Positions 10,290 through 18,997 of a stretch of DNA of 64,000 bases are shown here, in pieces. The translations under genes were made by a program, and so were the position numbers. The stretch is from contig JBBBDQ010000421.1 of the NCBI GenBank assembly GCA_037127315.1, forward strand, positions 988,501-1,052,500, read 5' to 3'. This DNA is from Ascarosepion bandense (Eukaryota > Mollusca > Cephalopoda > Sepiida > Sepiidae). The number at the start of each line of letters is the position of its first letter. The first letter of the stretch is position 1. The notes beneath the pieces are model-generated. The model saw nothing but the letters and a program-made list of their open reading frames with translations, had not been told where the DNA came from and did not search any database.

Positions 10290-10372
10290 ACAATATATAT
10301 GTATGTGTGTGTGTGTGTGCGTTTGTGTGTGTGTGCGTGCGTGCGCGTGTACGCGTGTGTGTGACTTAAATC
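10290..10372. repeat. (TG)n-rich microsatellite
   Basis: TG repeats interrupted by GC steps over about 80 bases. Confidence 0.9.
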
Positions 10373-10439
10373 AATTAATATAAATATGAGGAGGGTGTAC
10401 ATATGTGTAGTAGTATTATTTTTCTCTGGACATGTAGCA

Positions 10440-10699
10440 TCGGATTTTCTCCGCAAAATTAATCCACAAAAAACGGATAAACTCAGAAAGGATTTAATAA
10501 AATTCCTGAAAGACCATTATCTTAACATTACCAACTTAACTAACGCTAAAGTCGCAAATTTCTTAGTTGTTATCTTCGACCTGAGCAATGGTCTGTACAA
10601 ACCAAGGAGTCATACAACCACACATAAATCAACAGGCAATCAAATCACCCCCAGAAAATCACTAACAACCTACACAAATCTATCCAATTTTGTTTAAGT
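10440..10699 (+). pseudogene. Penelope-like element ORF, part 1 (RT C-terminal region)
   Basis: The reading frame here includes TDKLRKDLIKFLKDHYLNIT and then VANFLVVIFDLSNGLYKP, which matches the PLE pattern of a K.RK.LI.LFKD segment, then NFLDVTFDL and NGxYKPY, just after the reverse transcriptase catalytic domain. The usual FLDVTFDL reads FLVVIFDL, and a frameshift follows YKP. A possible start at 10386 adds a hydrophobic segment that is not PLE-like and is probably incidental. Translation resumes past an inserted SINE at 11031. PLEs encode a reverse transcriptase followed by a GIY-YIG endonuclease; this copy is broken and inactive. Confidence 0.75.
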
Positions 10700-10711
10700 A
10701 CCAACTATAGC
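10700..10711 (+). repeat. Target-site duplication, left copy
   Basis: ACCAACTATAGC, repeated exactly at 11019-11030, brackets the SINE at 10712-11018 and dates its insertion after the PLE. Confidence 0.9.
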
Positions 10712-11018
10712 GGATGTGCGTTGTGGTGCATTGGATATCGGCTCGGAACGAGAAATCGGGGAGCCGAGTTCGAATCCCAGTTGAATTCATTGCATTCACT
10801 TAAGCACAAATACCCTTGGGAAAGGTATTAATCCGTATATTCCTTCCAGTTATGGAATAAATAACAGGACAGATTGGGTTCTATAGCCTTGGTCGGCAAC
10901 CAGTCTACCGCAGAAAGCAATGGCAACCTACTGCGGGATAATCTTCTGCCCAGTCAGTCATGTCTCTTTCGAGACATGATCGCCCAAGCGTGTATCACGT
11001 ATGGCACTTAACTGACTG
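10712..11018 (+). mobile_element. OR-type tRNA-derived SINE, copy 1 (complete)
   Basis: Best-preserved copy of the dominant SINE. The tRNA-Arg-like head begins GGATGTGCGTTGTGGTGC, with an A-box-like TGGTGCATTGG near 10723 and a B box AGTTCGAATCC at 10767-10777. The body holds CCCTTGGGAAAGGTATTAAT, TTCTATAGCC, GGCAACCAGTCTACCGC and CTGCCCAGTCAGTC. The 3' part has a perfect hairpin at 10959-10978 (CATGTCTC, loop TTTC, GAGACATG) and ends with CGTATGGCACTTAACTGACTG. It is flanked by a perfect 12-bp duplication. The pol III head would drive transcription; mobilisation needs a LINE reverse transcriptase in trans, perhaps through the conserved 3' hairpin (inference). Confidence 0.9.
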
Positions 11019-11030
11019 ACCAACTATAGC
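11019..11030 (+). repeat. Target-site duplication, right copy
   Basis: Exact repeat of 10700-10711. Confidence 0.9.
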
Positions 11031-11236
11031 AACACGGAAGTTTTTGACAATTCTAAAATTAAATACATTAATGTTTTAGAAAAAAAGTAAACTCAATACT
11101 AGTTTAGAATACTCCGTTAACAAGGTAGACAGAAATAAGTCGAAAGTACTTAAACCTAACATTATTTGGTTAAAGTCGTAACGTCCAAAATGACATAGGT
11201 AAACTATTCCTTAACTTAATTCATAAACATTTCTAC
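11031..11236 (+). pseudogene. Penelope-like element ORF, part 2
   Basis: Continuation of the PLE after the SINE. Reading across frames gives a TEVFDNSKIKY-like piece, an NIIWF-type segment degraded to LTLFG, and IGKLFLNLIHKHF. The last piece matches the PLE motif IGKKFLxLIDKHF that connects the reverse transcriptase to the endonuclease domain. Several frameshifts and stops are present. It ends where an RTE-like LINE in minus orientation begins near 11237. Confidence 0.7.
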
Positions 11237-11718
11237 CATTCCTCTTCTTCAGTGTGGCATGTCCCTTCAGGACGTAGGCGGCATGGTTTTCCAAGCCTTC
11301 CTATCCCTGATGGCTCTTAGTAAGCTTTCTCCTGTTACCCCAACCAAACCTCGCTCTTCTATCCACTTGCTCAGACCCATCAAATATGTTATCCGCTGCT
11401 TTCCCCATCTCTCTTTCTCTCCATCTGACCCGTGAATATCAGATTCTCTAAGCCTCCCTCCCTCATCACATGTCCCAAGAACTTTAGCTGTCTTCTCCTG
11501 ATGCTCTGTATTAATTTTCTTTTTATTTCCATCCTTTCTAAAACCTTATCATTGCTCACATGCTTGATCCATAATGTCCCACAGCATCCTTCTGTAGAAC
11601 CACATTTCAGTTGCTTCAAGTTTTTCCTTCATCTTTGATGATATTGTCCAGCATTCACTGCCATATTGAAGAACGGGCATTACATAACAATCCAGTACTC
11701 TCCGCTTTTGTTTCTAGC
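11237..11718 (-). pseudogene. RTE-like LINE 3' fragment inserted in the PLE
   Basis: On the minus strand the frame at 11619-11389 reads GCCGTLWIKHVSNDKVLERM, then RKLIQSIRRRQLKFLGHVM and GGLENLIFTGQMERKRDGE, the C-terminal tail of a LINE polyprotein. Downstream it continues, with frameshifts, through a KWIEERGLVG-like piece and ends near 11237 after a LKGHATLKK-like string. It matches 1985-2390 and 31180-31590 in order. PLE coding sequence resumes on the other side at 11716, so this is an insertion. A short TTTCTA is found on both sides as a possible duplication, but this is weak. Confidence 0.8.
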
Positions 11719-11938
11719 GACCCACACTAAAAGAAATATTCAACAAAAACAATGTCAAAGTTATGACCCTTCTACAAAATAATTGCAATTGCCGAAAAAA
11801 TAAAACTTGCCTATTGAATAGTCAGTGTATGTCAGAAAGTATTGTTTATAGAGCTGGAATTCATTTGAATAATAATGATGTTAAATTTTACTTTGAAAGT
11901 ACTTCTAACAGGTAGAAGAAAAGATTTAACAACTACAT
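11716..11938 (+). pseudogene. Penelope-like element ORF, part 3 (start of GIY-YIG region)
   Basis: The plus strand translates KEIFNKNNVKVMT, then CNCRKNKTCLLNSQCM and SIVYRAGI. This matches the PLE linker where KIFNRNTVKVSYSC is followed by a Cys-rich CNCRxKxxCPLxGxC knuckle and a VYKA segment just before the GIY-YIG endonuclease. The Cys pattern is kept (C.C and two further Cys). The frame then degenerates and is cut at 11938 by a TA target site, where the Tc1-like element sits. A possible continuation appears after 13502 as an HRSLFM-like piece before the CTTT microsatellite. Confidence 0.7.
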
Positions 11939-11939
11939 A

Positions 11940-13500
11940 CACTCCCGATCAAAAATTTTAGACCACTTAAAAATCTTTAAAAAGATTTTTTTTTACGGAT
12001 AGATTTTAAACTCCACCCACTTAAGGTTACCAATACTACAATCTAAAAGGTTATGGAAACAAAAAGCTACATTCCAAGCATTTCATTTAGAAATTTACAT
12101 TTTTATAAAATGAGGCGATTTGCACATGATCAAAATTATAAGACCAGAAACAAACATTCTAGGAAATTGTACAAAAAGTGTATGAAAATTGTATGAAAAC
12201 ATTCAACAACCAAGTTTAATGAGTTCTACCTCCACTGCTTTTGGTGACTTCAAAAATTCTGTCGGGCATACTAGAAATAAGAGTTTCCATTAAGGTGCAG
12301 GGTATGTTGCTCCAGCTTCTGAAGATGGCTTCATGAAGCTCATTTTTTGTTGAATATTGTTTGCCATTTCGATAAACATCTCTTGTCATCTATCCCCAAA
12401 CATTTTTAATTGGGTTCCAGTCCGGTGAGCTTGCAGGATGTCCAAAGAGATGGACCCCATTTTCTTGCAGAAAGATCAAGGTCCGTCTTGCAGCGTGGAG
12501 TTCAGCATTATCCTGTTGGAATAACCATCCATCCCCACACAAACGATGGCCCTCCGTCATCAAAGATGCTTTTTGTAGCATGCTAACATAACCAGCCGCT
12601 GTCTGACGACCCTGCACCACCTGGAGCTCCATCGACCCTCTATAAGAAAAGGCACCACATACCATTAGGGACCCTCCACTACTATGACGTGTGGAGAACA
12701 TTTCAGGAGGCATGTTTTTGTTATGCCAGTATCCATCAGGACCATCTAGATTGAATTTTTCTCATAAGAAAACAGGACATTCTTCCACTTCTTAACGTCC
12801 CATGTTTGGTATTCACGACCAAACTTTAAGCGGTCCACCTTGTGACGTGGAAGCAGCCAAGGAATTTGTTTACGCTTTTAATTTACCATGCCTTTTTGTC
12901 GTAAGTGTCGTCTGATGGTTACGGGACTGCAATCAGCATCTGTGACTGCCTTAATTTGACTAGAAGAAAGTCCCCCGTCTTTCATAACAACTCGTCTTAT
13001 CCTCCTACTCAATGAAGGAGAAATTTTTTGGGGGGGGGGGCTGCCAGAAGATTTTTCTTTTCCATAATTCTCACTGTTCTTTAGAAAGTTGCAAGTCACA
13101 GTTTTACTGCGATTTACCTTAGTTGAGATCGCCCGCTGTAACAAACCTTGCTTATGGAATTCTTGAATTCGAGAACGCTCAACTTCGGTAATTTTGCTTT
13201 CTTTAGACATGGTAACACCTTTACGCAGTGATTGCTAATCTCTAACTGAACTAAAAACATTGGACTTACCATAGATCTAACAATTTATACTCCTGGTCTT
13301 ATAATTTTGATCATGTGTAAATCGCCTCATTTTATAAAAATGTAAATTTCTAAATAAAATGCTTGGAATATAGCTTTTTGTTTCCGTAAGCTTTTAGATT
13401 GTAGTATTGATAACCTAAAGTGGGAGGAGTTTAAAATCTATCCGTAAAATTTTTTTTTTTTAAAGATTTTTAAGTGGTCTTAAATTTTTGATCGGAAGTG
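11940..13500 (-). mobile_element. Complete Tc1-like DNA transposon with long IR/DR ends
   Basis: The left end starts CACTCCCGATCAAAAATTTT and the right end is its complement (TTTTTGATCGGAAGTG), with TA on both sides (11938-11939 and 13501-13502). The inverted repeats extend about 215 bases on each side (11940-12155 and 13285-13500). Each contains an outer and an inner copy of a TCAAAA-TAAGACCA-type direct repeat, the IR/DR layout known from Sleeping Beauty-like Tc1 elements. The element is about 1.56 kb, the usual full length, and encodes one transposase on the minus strand that is now defective. It interrupts the PLE at a TA dinucleotide. Confidence 0.92.
12216..13210 (-). pseudogene. Tc1-like transposase, inactivated
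   Basis: Starts with MSKESKITEVERSRI at 13210 and spans about 330 codons, the normal length for the family. Residues 1-110 form the paired helix-turn-helix DNA-binding region: FHKQGLLQRAISTKVNRSKT, then a SPSLSRRIRR segment and VTIRRHLRQKG. The catalytic DDE domain follows. The first aspartate region reads VLFSYEK where SDE is expected, so D is replaced by Y, and a one-base frameshift follows within a few codons. The second motif, [12 protein letters not shown], is intact. The third reads [12 protein letters not shown], with K in place of the catalytic E, 34 residues after the second D. A stop follows VWG, after which frameshifted homology continues to about 12216. Two of three catalytic residues are lost, so the enzyme is dead although its terminal repeats remain. 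Confidence 0.92.
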
Positions 13501-13502
13501 TA

Positions 13503-13631
13503 TATAGATCCCTCTTTATGTTTGCCTATTTTCTTTCTTTCTTTCTTTTTTTCTTTCTTTCTTTCTTTCTTTTTTCTTTCTTTCTTTCTTTTTCTTTCTT
13601 TCTTTCTTTCTTTTTTTCTTTCTTTCTTTTT

Positions 13632-13670
<39 letters not shown>

Positions 13671-13672
13671 CC
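13503..13672. repeat. (CTTT)n microsatellite
   Basis: About 145 bases of CTTT/TTTC repeats from 13528, with small phase changes. Two overlapping open frames here are only repeat translations. The first 25 bases (13503-13527) may be the last trace of the interrupted PLE. Confidence 0.9.
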
Positions 13673-14096
13673 TGCAATATTACTTTTAACAATTATGAAT
13701 TAAACCCTTTTTTGCTCCTTACATTTTTAATTATTAATTCTAAATTTTACATTTTCATTTTTATTTTTATTTTTATTTTATCTTATTTTCATTTTTCTTT
13801 AAAATTAAAAATGTTTAAATTTTAATTTTCCCTACATGTGCATGTAATATTTCTATATTAAAATTTTGAAGAATCATGATTTACGCTCCTTTGATTTCTT
13901 CTCCTTGCATCTTTTTTACTTCAATTTTAATTTTTAATTTTAAACTTCAATTCAAAATTTTATCCACATATTACCGTAGAAAATTTATTTTTTAATCTTG
14001 TTATTAAAAAGAAGTAACTTAACTTTATAAGATTTAATTCCCATAAATATCGAATGAACTTGAATTCAAATCTATTAAACTGTCAGTTTAAAATAT
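13673..14096 (+). other. AT-rich sequence, possibly PLE 3' non-coding region
   Basis: Strongly T/A-rich with many short T runs, similar in composition to the stretch downstream of the second PLE (22410-23100). No coding potential. It leads into the hammerhead-like motif at 14097, which is why a PLE origin is suspected. Confidence 0.35.
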
Positions 14097-14137
14097 GCAC
14101 CTGATGATCGCATAACGCATGAAACTCCGAGTTGTGC
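14097..14137 (+). ncRNA. Minimal hammerhead-like ribozyme motif, probable PLE end
   Basis: Core boxes CTGATGA (14101-14107) and GAAA (14121-14124) are both exact. Stem I is GCAC (14097-14100) paired with GTGC (14134-14137). Stem III is the three pairs A-C-T with A-G-T around a CCG loop (14124-14132). The nucleotide before the expected cleavage site is T at 14133. Stem II (14108-14120) has only two GC pairs and two mismatches next to the core, so activity is doubtful. Short stem III is typical of hammerheads in PLEs. The motif sits about 40 bases before a (TA)n tract, at the end of the broken PLE. Confidence 0.5.
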
Positions 14138-14149
14138 CATTGATGTAGA

Positions 14150-14155
<6 letters not shown>

Positions 14156-14200
<45 letters not shown>
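14156..14200. repeat. (TA)n microsatellite
   Basis: About 45 bases of TA abutting the Helitron-like copy 2. Confidence 0.95.
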
Positions 14201-14204
<4 letters not shown>

Positions 14205-14438
14205 TATTTATAAATGGAACTTTGTCTTTGTGTGTGTCTGTGTGTGCGTGTCCGTTACCTATAGACTCTGAAACGGCTGAATCGATTTTCTTGAAAATTT
14301 ACACAGTTGTACTATAAGCGTCTGCGAGTGTTCTTAGCTAGGTCGAGGTACTCGCGATAAATATCGAAAATCGATAATCGGAAAAATCGGGTTATAGAAG
14401 GAGTGGTCCGATTTTAATCAAATTTGATACACTCATAG

Positions 14439-14494
<56 letters not shown>

Positions 14495-14880
14495 CAAAAT
14501 GTTTGTGTGTGTGTGTCTGTTTATCTGCTTGTATGTCTGTATTTTTTTCAGCCCATTTATTTTAGTTTTTGCTTCGGGTTTGGCTCTAAGTAGGTATAAA
14601 TATAGTTCTTAGTCTCAGCCATGATACCATTTACTCAGAGGACTCATTTAGCCTTCAAAATTCAGTTTACGACGGAAAAAACTTATCTGATATCGATACC
14701 AGGAAATCAAAATTTGACTTACATCCATTCATTTTTCTTTCAGTCTACGGTTTCGCTTAAACTGGAAACAAATTGCTTTTTAGTCTTTCGTGCCAACGTC
14801 CAAAGAGTCTGAGCTCAAGGACCATGGATTAGTTTTAAAGCTTTCATTACACCAGAGCAACGCCGGGCTATACTGCTAGT
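14201..14880 (+). mobile_element. Helitron-like non-autonomous repeat, copy 2 (long subtype, complete)
   Basis: Begins AACTTATTTATAAATGGAAC, then a TG-rich block, CCGTTACCTATAGACTC, GAATCGATTTTCTTGAAAAT, a run of AT-rich inverted words around ATCGAAAATCGATAATCG, an internal (TA)n tract (about 14442-14490), CTTACATCCATTC and CCATGGATTAGTTTTAAAGC. It ends with the GAGCAACGCCGGGC hairpin and CTAGT at 14876-14880. The 3' hairpin plus CTAG is Helitron-like. It encodes no protein. The insertion sits between two (TA)n tracts. Confidence 0.7.
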
Positions 14881-14924
14881 ATATATATATATATATATAT
14901 ATTCAAGAGAGACTCAACACACAG

Positions 14925-14970
<46 letters not shown>

Positions 14971-15020
14971 TCATGTGTGTCTGTGTGTTGATTCTTTCGA
15001 GAATATATATATATATATAT
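14881..15020. repeat. Nested inverted repeat of TA and CA/TG tracts
   Basis: The order is (TA)n, an arm with CTCAACACACAGATTC, (CA)n, (TA)n, a complementary arm with TCTGTGTGTTGATTC and TTCGAGAATATA, then (TA)n. The arms are an imperfect inverted repeat of about 34 bases, so the whole stretch can fold on itself. Confidence 0.75.
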
Positions 15021-15985
15021 AAATTAGAGAAAATTTTCAAAATTCAAAGGTGTCGGATGTACATTTCGACATAGGATCTCTAATAGAAACTCTACGTCAC
15101 GTCAGCGACATTGTTTTTCCAAATGGCGAAGGCCCTGGGGTAGAGTGTGGAGGGGTTTTAGGTTAACAACGGTCACAAAGTGGAAAAGGACAGAGCTGGT
15201 AGTCGCGGGGTTACAGGGTGTTGAAATGGTGTATTTAGGAAGGGGAGGAATAGGAGTTTATATTTTATAAAGATAGACAACTAAATGAGTTAAATTACTT
15301 TTTAAAGTTAAGATTTTGGGCTGTTTGAAGTGGTGTATTTAGGCGAGAAGGAATGGGTTTCATTATAAGATTTTAAAAATTTTTATTTAAGTTTATTTGA
15401 TTAAACCTTTTAGGTAGAAGCGAACTAAATGCCAAATACAGGAAGTTATCAGTTTAAAAATTATTAGAGAAAAAATATTAGAGAAAACAAAAATATATAT
15501 ATATACATATATGAGTTAACCAAGGAAAAAGGGGTTTAGTAAAAGAATCCATATTTTCTAAAGATAGGAAATTAAAGGAGCTTGGGATAGGAAGGTAGGG
15601 GGGTTAAAATACTTTTTAAGGTTAACGTTAGGGTAAAATTATGATTAAAACTTAAATTGAATCCTTTTAATTTATATTCTAACATCTAGTCAACGGGGAT
15701 TTAAATTCTAAATTTAAGTATTCGAAATATTTGCCTTGTGGCGGCACTTACTGATGAATTCCCTCCTAAGATTCAATAGCCGGTGTTGGTGGGGGTATTT
15801 TAATATTGAATTTTATTCCAGTAAACATAGCACCTATCACGAAAATTCCTCGGAATACGGGCTGAACCTATCAGTTTCCAGCCAATTTCAGGATCCAGCC
15901 CTTCCTCTTTCATTTTTCAGAATGCCCGCGAAAGGGCTGTCTGGTACCTCTGACCGGGGTTCGAAAAGGAGTACCTGTGGTTATA
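15021..15985. other. Anonymous DNA, partly internally repeated
   Basis: Less AT-rich than its surroundings. A GGTGTATTTAGG word near 15229 recurs near 15333, and AAAGATAG followed by a TACTTTTTAA.GTTAA block occurs near 15270-15312 and 15557-15628, indicating a degenerate duplication. The longest open frame of the window (176 codons, 15736-16266) starts here but crosses an antisense SINE with a ribozyme, has no recognisable domain and is probably chance. Confidence 0.4.
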
Positions 15986-15995
15986 CAGTCTTATA

Positions 15996-16112
15996 TATAG
16001 TCATCCGCAGACAGATCTGTTTCGCTGTATCACAGCTCATCAGTACGGTTAGACATCCGATTGCTTTTAACCCAGGATTGAAACCCGACCGAATTGGCGT
16101 CAGTCGATGTGT
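15996..16112 (-). mobile_element. Hammerhead-bearing tRNA-derived SINE, copy A (5' truncated)
   Basis: On the minus strand it reads from the lower tRNA arm (GGTTTCAATCC B box) through AAAAGCAATCGGATGTCTAA into the hammerhead at 16048-16005 and ends in GGATGACTATATA. The A box half of the head is missing, the sequence being replaced by unrelated DNA after about 16112. Sister copies are at 19945-20158 (minus), 36938-37155 (minus) and 37700-37912 (plus). Confidence 0.8.
16005..16048 (-). ncRNA. Type I hammerhead ribozyme, all core positions intact
   Basis: Minus-strand order: stem I CCGTA (16048-16044), core CTGATGA (16043-16037), stem II GCTGT-GAT-ACAGC (16036-16024), core GAAA (16023-16020), stem III ACAGATCTGT (16020-16011, able to form at least three pairs), cleavage nucleotide C (16010, in a GTC context), then stem I TGCGG (16009-16005). 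Stem I pairs five positions including one GU wobble, and stem II five Watson-Crick pairs. All conserved core bases of the known ribozyme are present. Cleavage would fall between C at 16010 and T at 16009 on the minus-strand transcript. It sits at the 3' end of a tRNA-promoter SINE. Activity is inferred. Confidence 0.8.
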
Positions 16113-16650
16113 CTGTATGTTGATTCTCCCTTGTTTAGTTTCTTGTGGTCTTGGGCATGACGGTAAACTGCACCCGGCAGCAAGGACTCTGATTGGGCGG
16201 TTCTTAGGAGCATGGAACCACCTCTTAGTTGCTGTTGTTCGCAGGTTCCCTGACCCGGAGTGGTAGCACCTGTTAGGGTCCCAGCTATGGGCAAAGAGTC
16301 GACCCCCCAAACTAGTGTCAAAACACTATGAAAGTATAAAAATAGATTTTTATATAAATATATACATAAAATAGACTTTTATAGAAAAATATACATTTTT
16401 GAAAAGCAAATTATTACTATAACACATTTTTGAAAGAAAAATATTTTTCAGTAAAACATTTTTTAATTCAAAACTAGAAATGATTTTCAGTTTTCTAAAA
16501 TAAAAATTATAAAAACAAAAATTTTCATCAAAATCTGACTACATCAACCTTCTCACTATAACCTAACATTAAAAAATATCTTAAAACCCCACCTTTCTGG
16601 CATTAAATAACCCACAGAGGTTGATATGCCGTTAAACAAAACTCAAACTG
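16113..16650 (+). mobile_element. Retroelement 3' tail family, copy 1
   Basis: From about 16196 this shares ordered blocks with 39440-39735: AACCACCTCTTA, GGAGTGGTAGCACCTG, GTCAAAACACTATGAAAGT followed by AAAAATAGATTTT, and near the end GGCATTAAATAACCCA and TATGCCGTTAAACAAAA. The other copy finishes in a long A run, so this is the 3' tail of a non-LTR element on the plus strand. The family is not identified and no coding sequence is evident. The first 80 bases (16113-16195) are unrecognised. Confidence 0.6.
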
Positions 16651-16921
16651 AAACATTAGTTTCTTGACATGCTAGTGAAATTTTAACATAACTGATATTT
16701 TAACTACCTACTTAATATTACTTAAATTATAGCAGCTAAAAAACAGAACGCACCATCTGATTAAATTGACAGACAGATATTTGGGTGAATAACATTTAAC
16801 TGAATAGAATAGACTATGTTGCAATAAGTGTATCTGTTTCATTAATGTCATTTGAAAAGCAAATGTCTAAGACTAGAAAGCAATGTCATACGATACCTAT
16901 ACTCAAACGCATATTTTTCTG

Positions 16922-16979
<58 letters not shown>

Positions 16980-17420
16980 ATTTATTGCCACTACCAAGTA
17001 AAATAATGCATCGTCATAAAAGAATTTTTAAGTACTTTTTCGGAAATGCTGCCTTCTGAACATACATTTAAAATCTATAATTGAAATTAAATTTATAACT
17101 GATTATGTGCAGACATTTCCTTGCATTTCGATGAGTTTAAACGAGATCGGAATATGAAAGATCAATATTCAATACAATTAACTTTCTTTCATATTGAAAT
17201 AAGCTCCATTACAGAAAACTTCCTACTCAAAGAATTCTCTCTTCCTGTGAAGTTTCTCGTAAATATTGTAGTCTTCTTTAACAACTTCTTTTAATATAAT
17301 AAAATTCTTGAAAGTACAAGACAGGAATTGCATTGCAAATCTTTTGTTTCATTGTTATCTCAAAAGACGCTATTATGAAAATAACTTTTAACTGCGTATT
17401 TTCATGAATTGGTAAAGTGA
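16651..17420. other. Anonymous AT-rich DNA with a (TG)n tract
   Basis: The (TG)n run at about 16924-16979 is the only recognisable item. Confidence 0.5.
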
Positions 17421-17422
17421 GA

Positions 17423-17690
17423 GGGTCGCTCCGAAAGTAATGCAGGGTATTCTATTTTCACCTTGTTACAGACAATAGCTGTGTTGTTGTCTGGCAAAAA
17501 TGGGGTATGAAGGAAAATGTGTTATTGAATTCTTTGAAAAAAGGAACTGTCCTTTTTTCATAGAAATCATTAATCGGTTCTTGTTAAACGTCTACGGAAA
17601 TCAAACAGTAGATCTAATCACTGCCATTGGATATGCGTCTCTGCACAAGCAACAAGCATATGTGGGTTATAGGGTCGATGAATGACGGAT
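17423..17690 (+). pseudogene. Mariner-like transposon 5' end with transposase N-terminus
   Basis: Begins with a terminal-repeat-like GGTCGCTCCGAAAGTAATGC (17426-17445), the type seen at mariner ends. An ATG at 17500 opens MGYEGKCVIEFFEKRNCPF, followed by NRFLLNVYGNQTVDLITAI. This matches the N-terminal helix-turn-helix of a mariner-type transposase (pattern I.FL...G..P.EI..RL.NVYG..TVD.STVRRW). A frameshift or substitutions destroy the expected STVRRW, and homology fades by about 17690. No catalytic domain remains, so it is a 3'-truncated fragment. Confidence 0.65.
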
Positions 17691-17845
17691 TCCGAGAACA
17701 ATATTTTCTTGATGATGTCAAATTGAGTAATAGTACTGTGTAGTCGAAAACCTGCTCTATACAATAGTGTTCTTGTGCTCCTTGTATCTATTATAGCCCC
17801 GTGGAAATTACTTTCGGTGTGTACAACGTATAATTCAGTTTCCTC
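17691..17845. other. Anonymous DNA
   Basis: No recognisable feature between the mariner fragment and the next SINE. Confidence 0.4.
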
Positions 17846-17852
17846 TTTTAAG

Positions 17853-18141
17853 GATGTGCGTTGTGGGGCAATGGATATCGACTCTGAATGACAAATCGAG
17901 AAGCCGAGTTCGAATTCCAGTTGAATTCGTTGCATTCACTTACACACAAATACCCTTGGGAAAGGTATTAATCCGTCTCTTCCCGCCAGTTATGAGTTAA
18001 ATAATAGGACAGACTGGGTTCTATAGCCTTGACTGGCAACCAGTCTACCGCAGAAAGCAATGTCAACCTTCTGCCCAGTCAGTCATATTTCTTTCGAGAC
18101 ATGATCGCCGAAAACGTGTATCACGTATGGCACTTGACTGA
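17853..18141 (+). mobile_element. OR-type SINE, copy 2
   Basis: GATGTGCGTTGTGGGGCAAT head and B box AGTTCGAATTCC, full body, 3' CACGTATGGCACTTGACTG. About 18 bases around the CTACTGCGGGATAATC part are missing. TTTTAAG at 17846-17852 and 18142-18148 is a likely target-site duplication. Confidence 0.85.
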
Positions 18142-18148
18142 TTTTAAG

Positions 18149-18997
18149 ATTGAATCAGAGAATAAAAAGAAATTCGTAATGATATATATGAGTAGAAACA
18201 TGTGCAGTCTAATATATTTTTATTTCCCACAGTAAATATTTATTTTTCAAAATAATTTCCTTCTTTAACAATGCGCTTAATTTAGTGGTGAATATTCATC
18301 ACCTAGATATCATTATACAATGAAAGTTTCACATAAAAATGTCAGCTATTAATGATGTATCCAGATGCAAACCAATTCATTTGTTCTTATACTTACAGCG
18401 AAAGTGTTTTCTCGATTACACTAATGTTATAAAAACAATTACAGTACAAAATTAGTAGATGTGTTTGCAGTCAATTTTCCCATCTGCACCAATTGAAAAG
18501 GTTTGTAGTAGTAGCAGTTTCGATGATATAAAACACAATAAAGAATATTTGATTTTAAATAATATATCTATGTGACGTTTTAATCATGGATCTCCGGCAG
18601 CCACAAAACATTAAGAAAAGGTCTCATATTCCAGACAAAATAGTTTAATGATAAAAATCGAATAAAATTTCCTAATATCACAAAAAAAATCAGTAAAGGT
18701 TACAGCAAGGATTTTCGATACATTTTTTCCTCCTAAAAATGAATTTATCTTTCACAGAATTCTTATTCGTGAAATTATTCGCACGAAATTTAGATAAAAT
18801 ATTTATAGGCAAACAACACCATCTAAAACTTCTCAAGTTATGAATGGAATAGGATACACAAAATATAAACAAATAAAACCTTCAACAATGGTTAGAAAAC
18901 AGGATTTGCGCCGCTTCATGCCACCTCTACAAATCTTTAAAAACTTATCTATGTAAACGAACTCTTAGGATTAAATGCTCAAAATGTTGTTATCTAA
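18149..18997. other. Anonymous AT-rich DNA
   Basis: About 850 bases without recognisable genes or repeats; the frame at 18690-18872 on the minus strand has no recognised domain. Confidence 0.4.

Noticed and set aside
13498..13703. Phe/Leu/Ser-rich frames at the CTTT repeat
   Set aside because: They are translations of a tetranucleotide microsatellite.
15736..16266. Longest open reading frame of the window (176 codons) as a gene
   Set aside because: It crosses the antisense strand of a SINE with a hammerhead and then a retroelement tail. No recognisable domain, and the composition changes at each repeat boundary.
16926..16979. Regular dinucleotide tracts as CRISPR-like arrays or regulatory repeats
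   Set aside because: They are simple microsatellites; no spacer-repeat structure occurs anywhere, and the DNA is of animal type.
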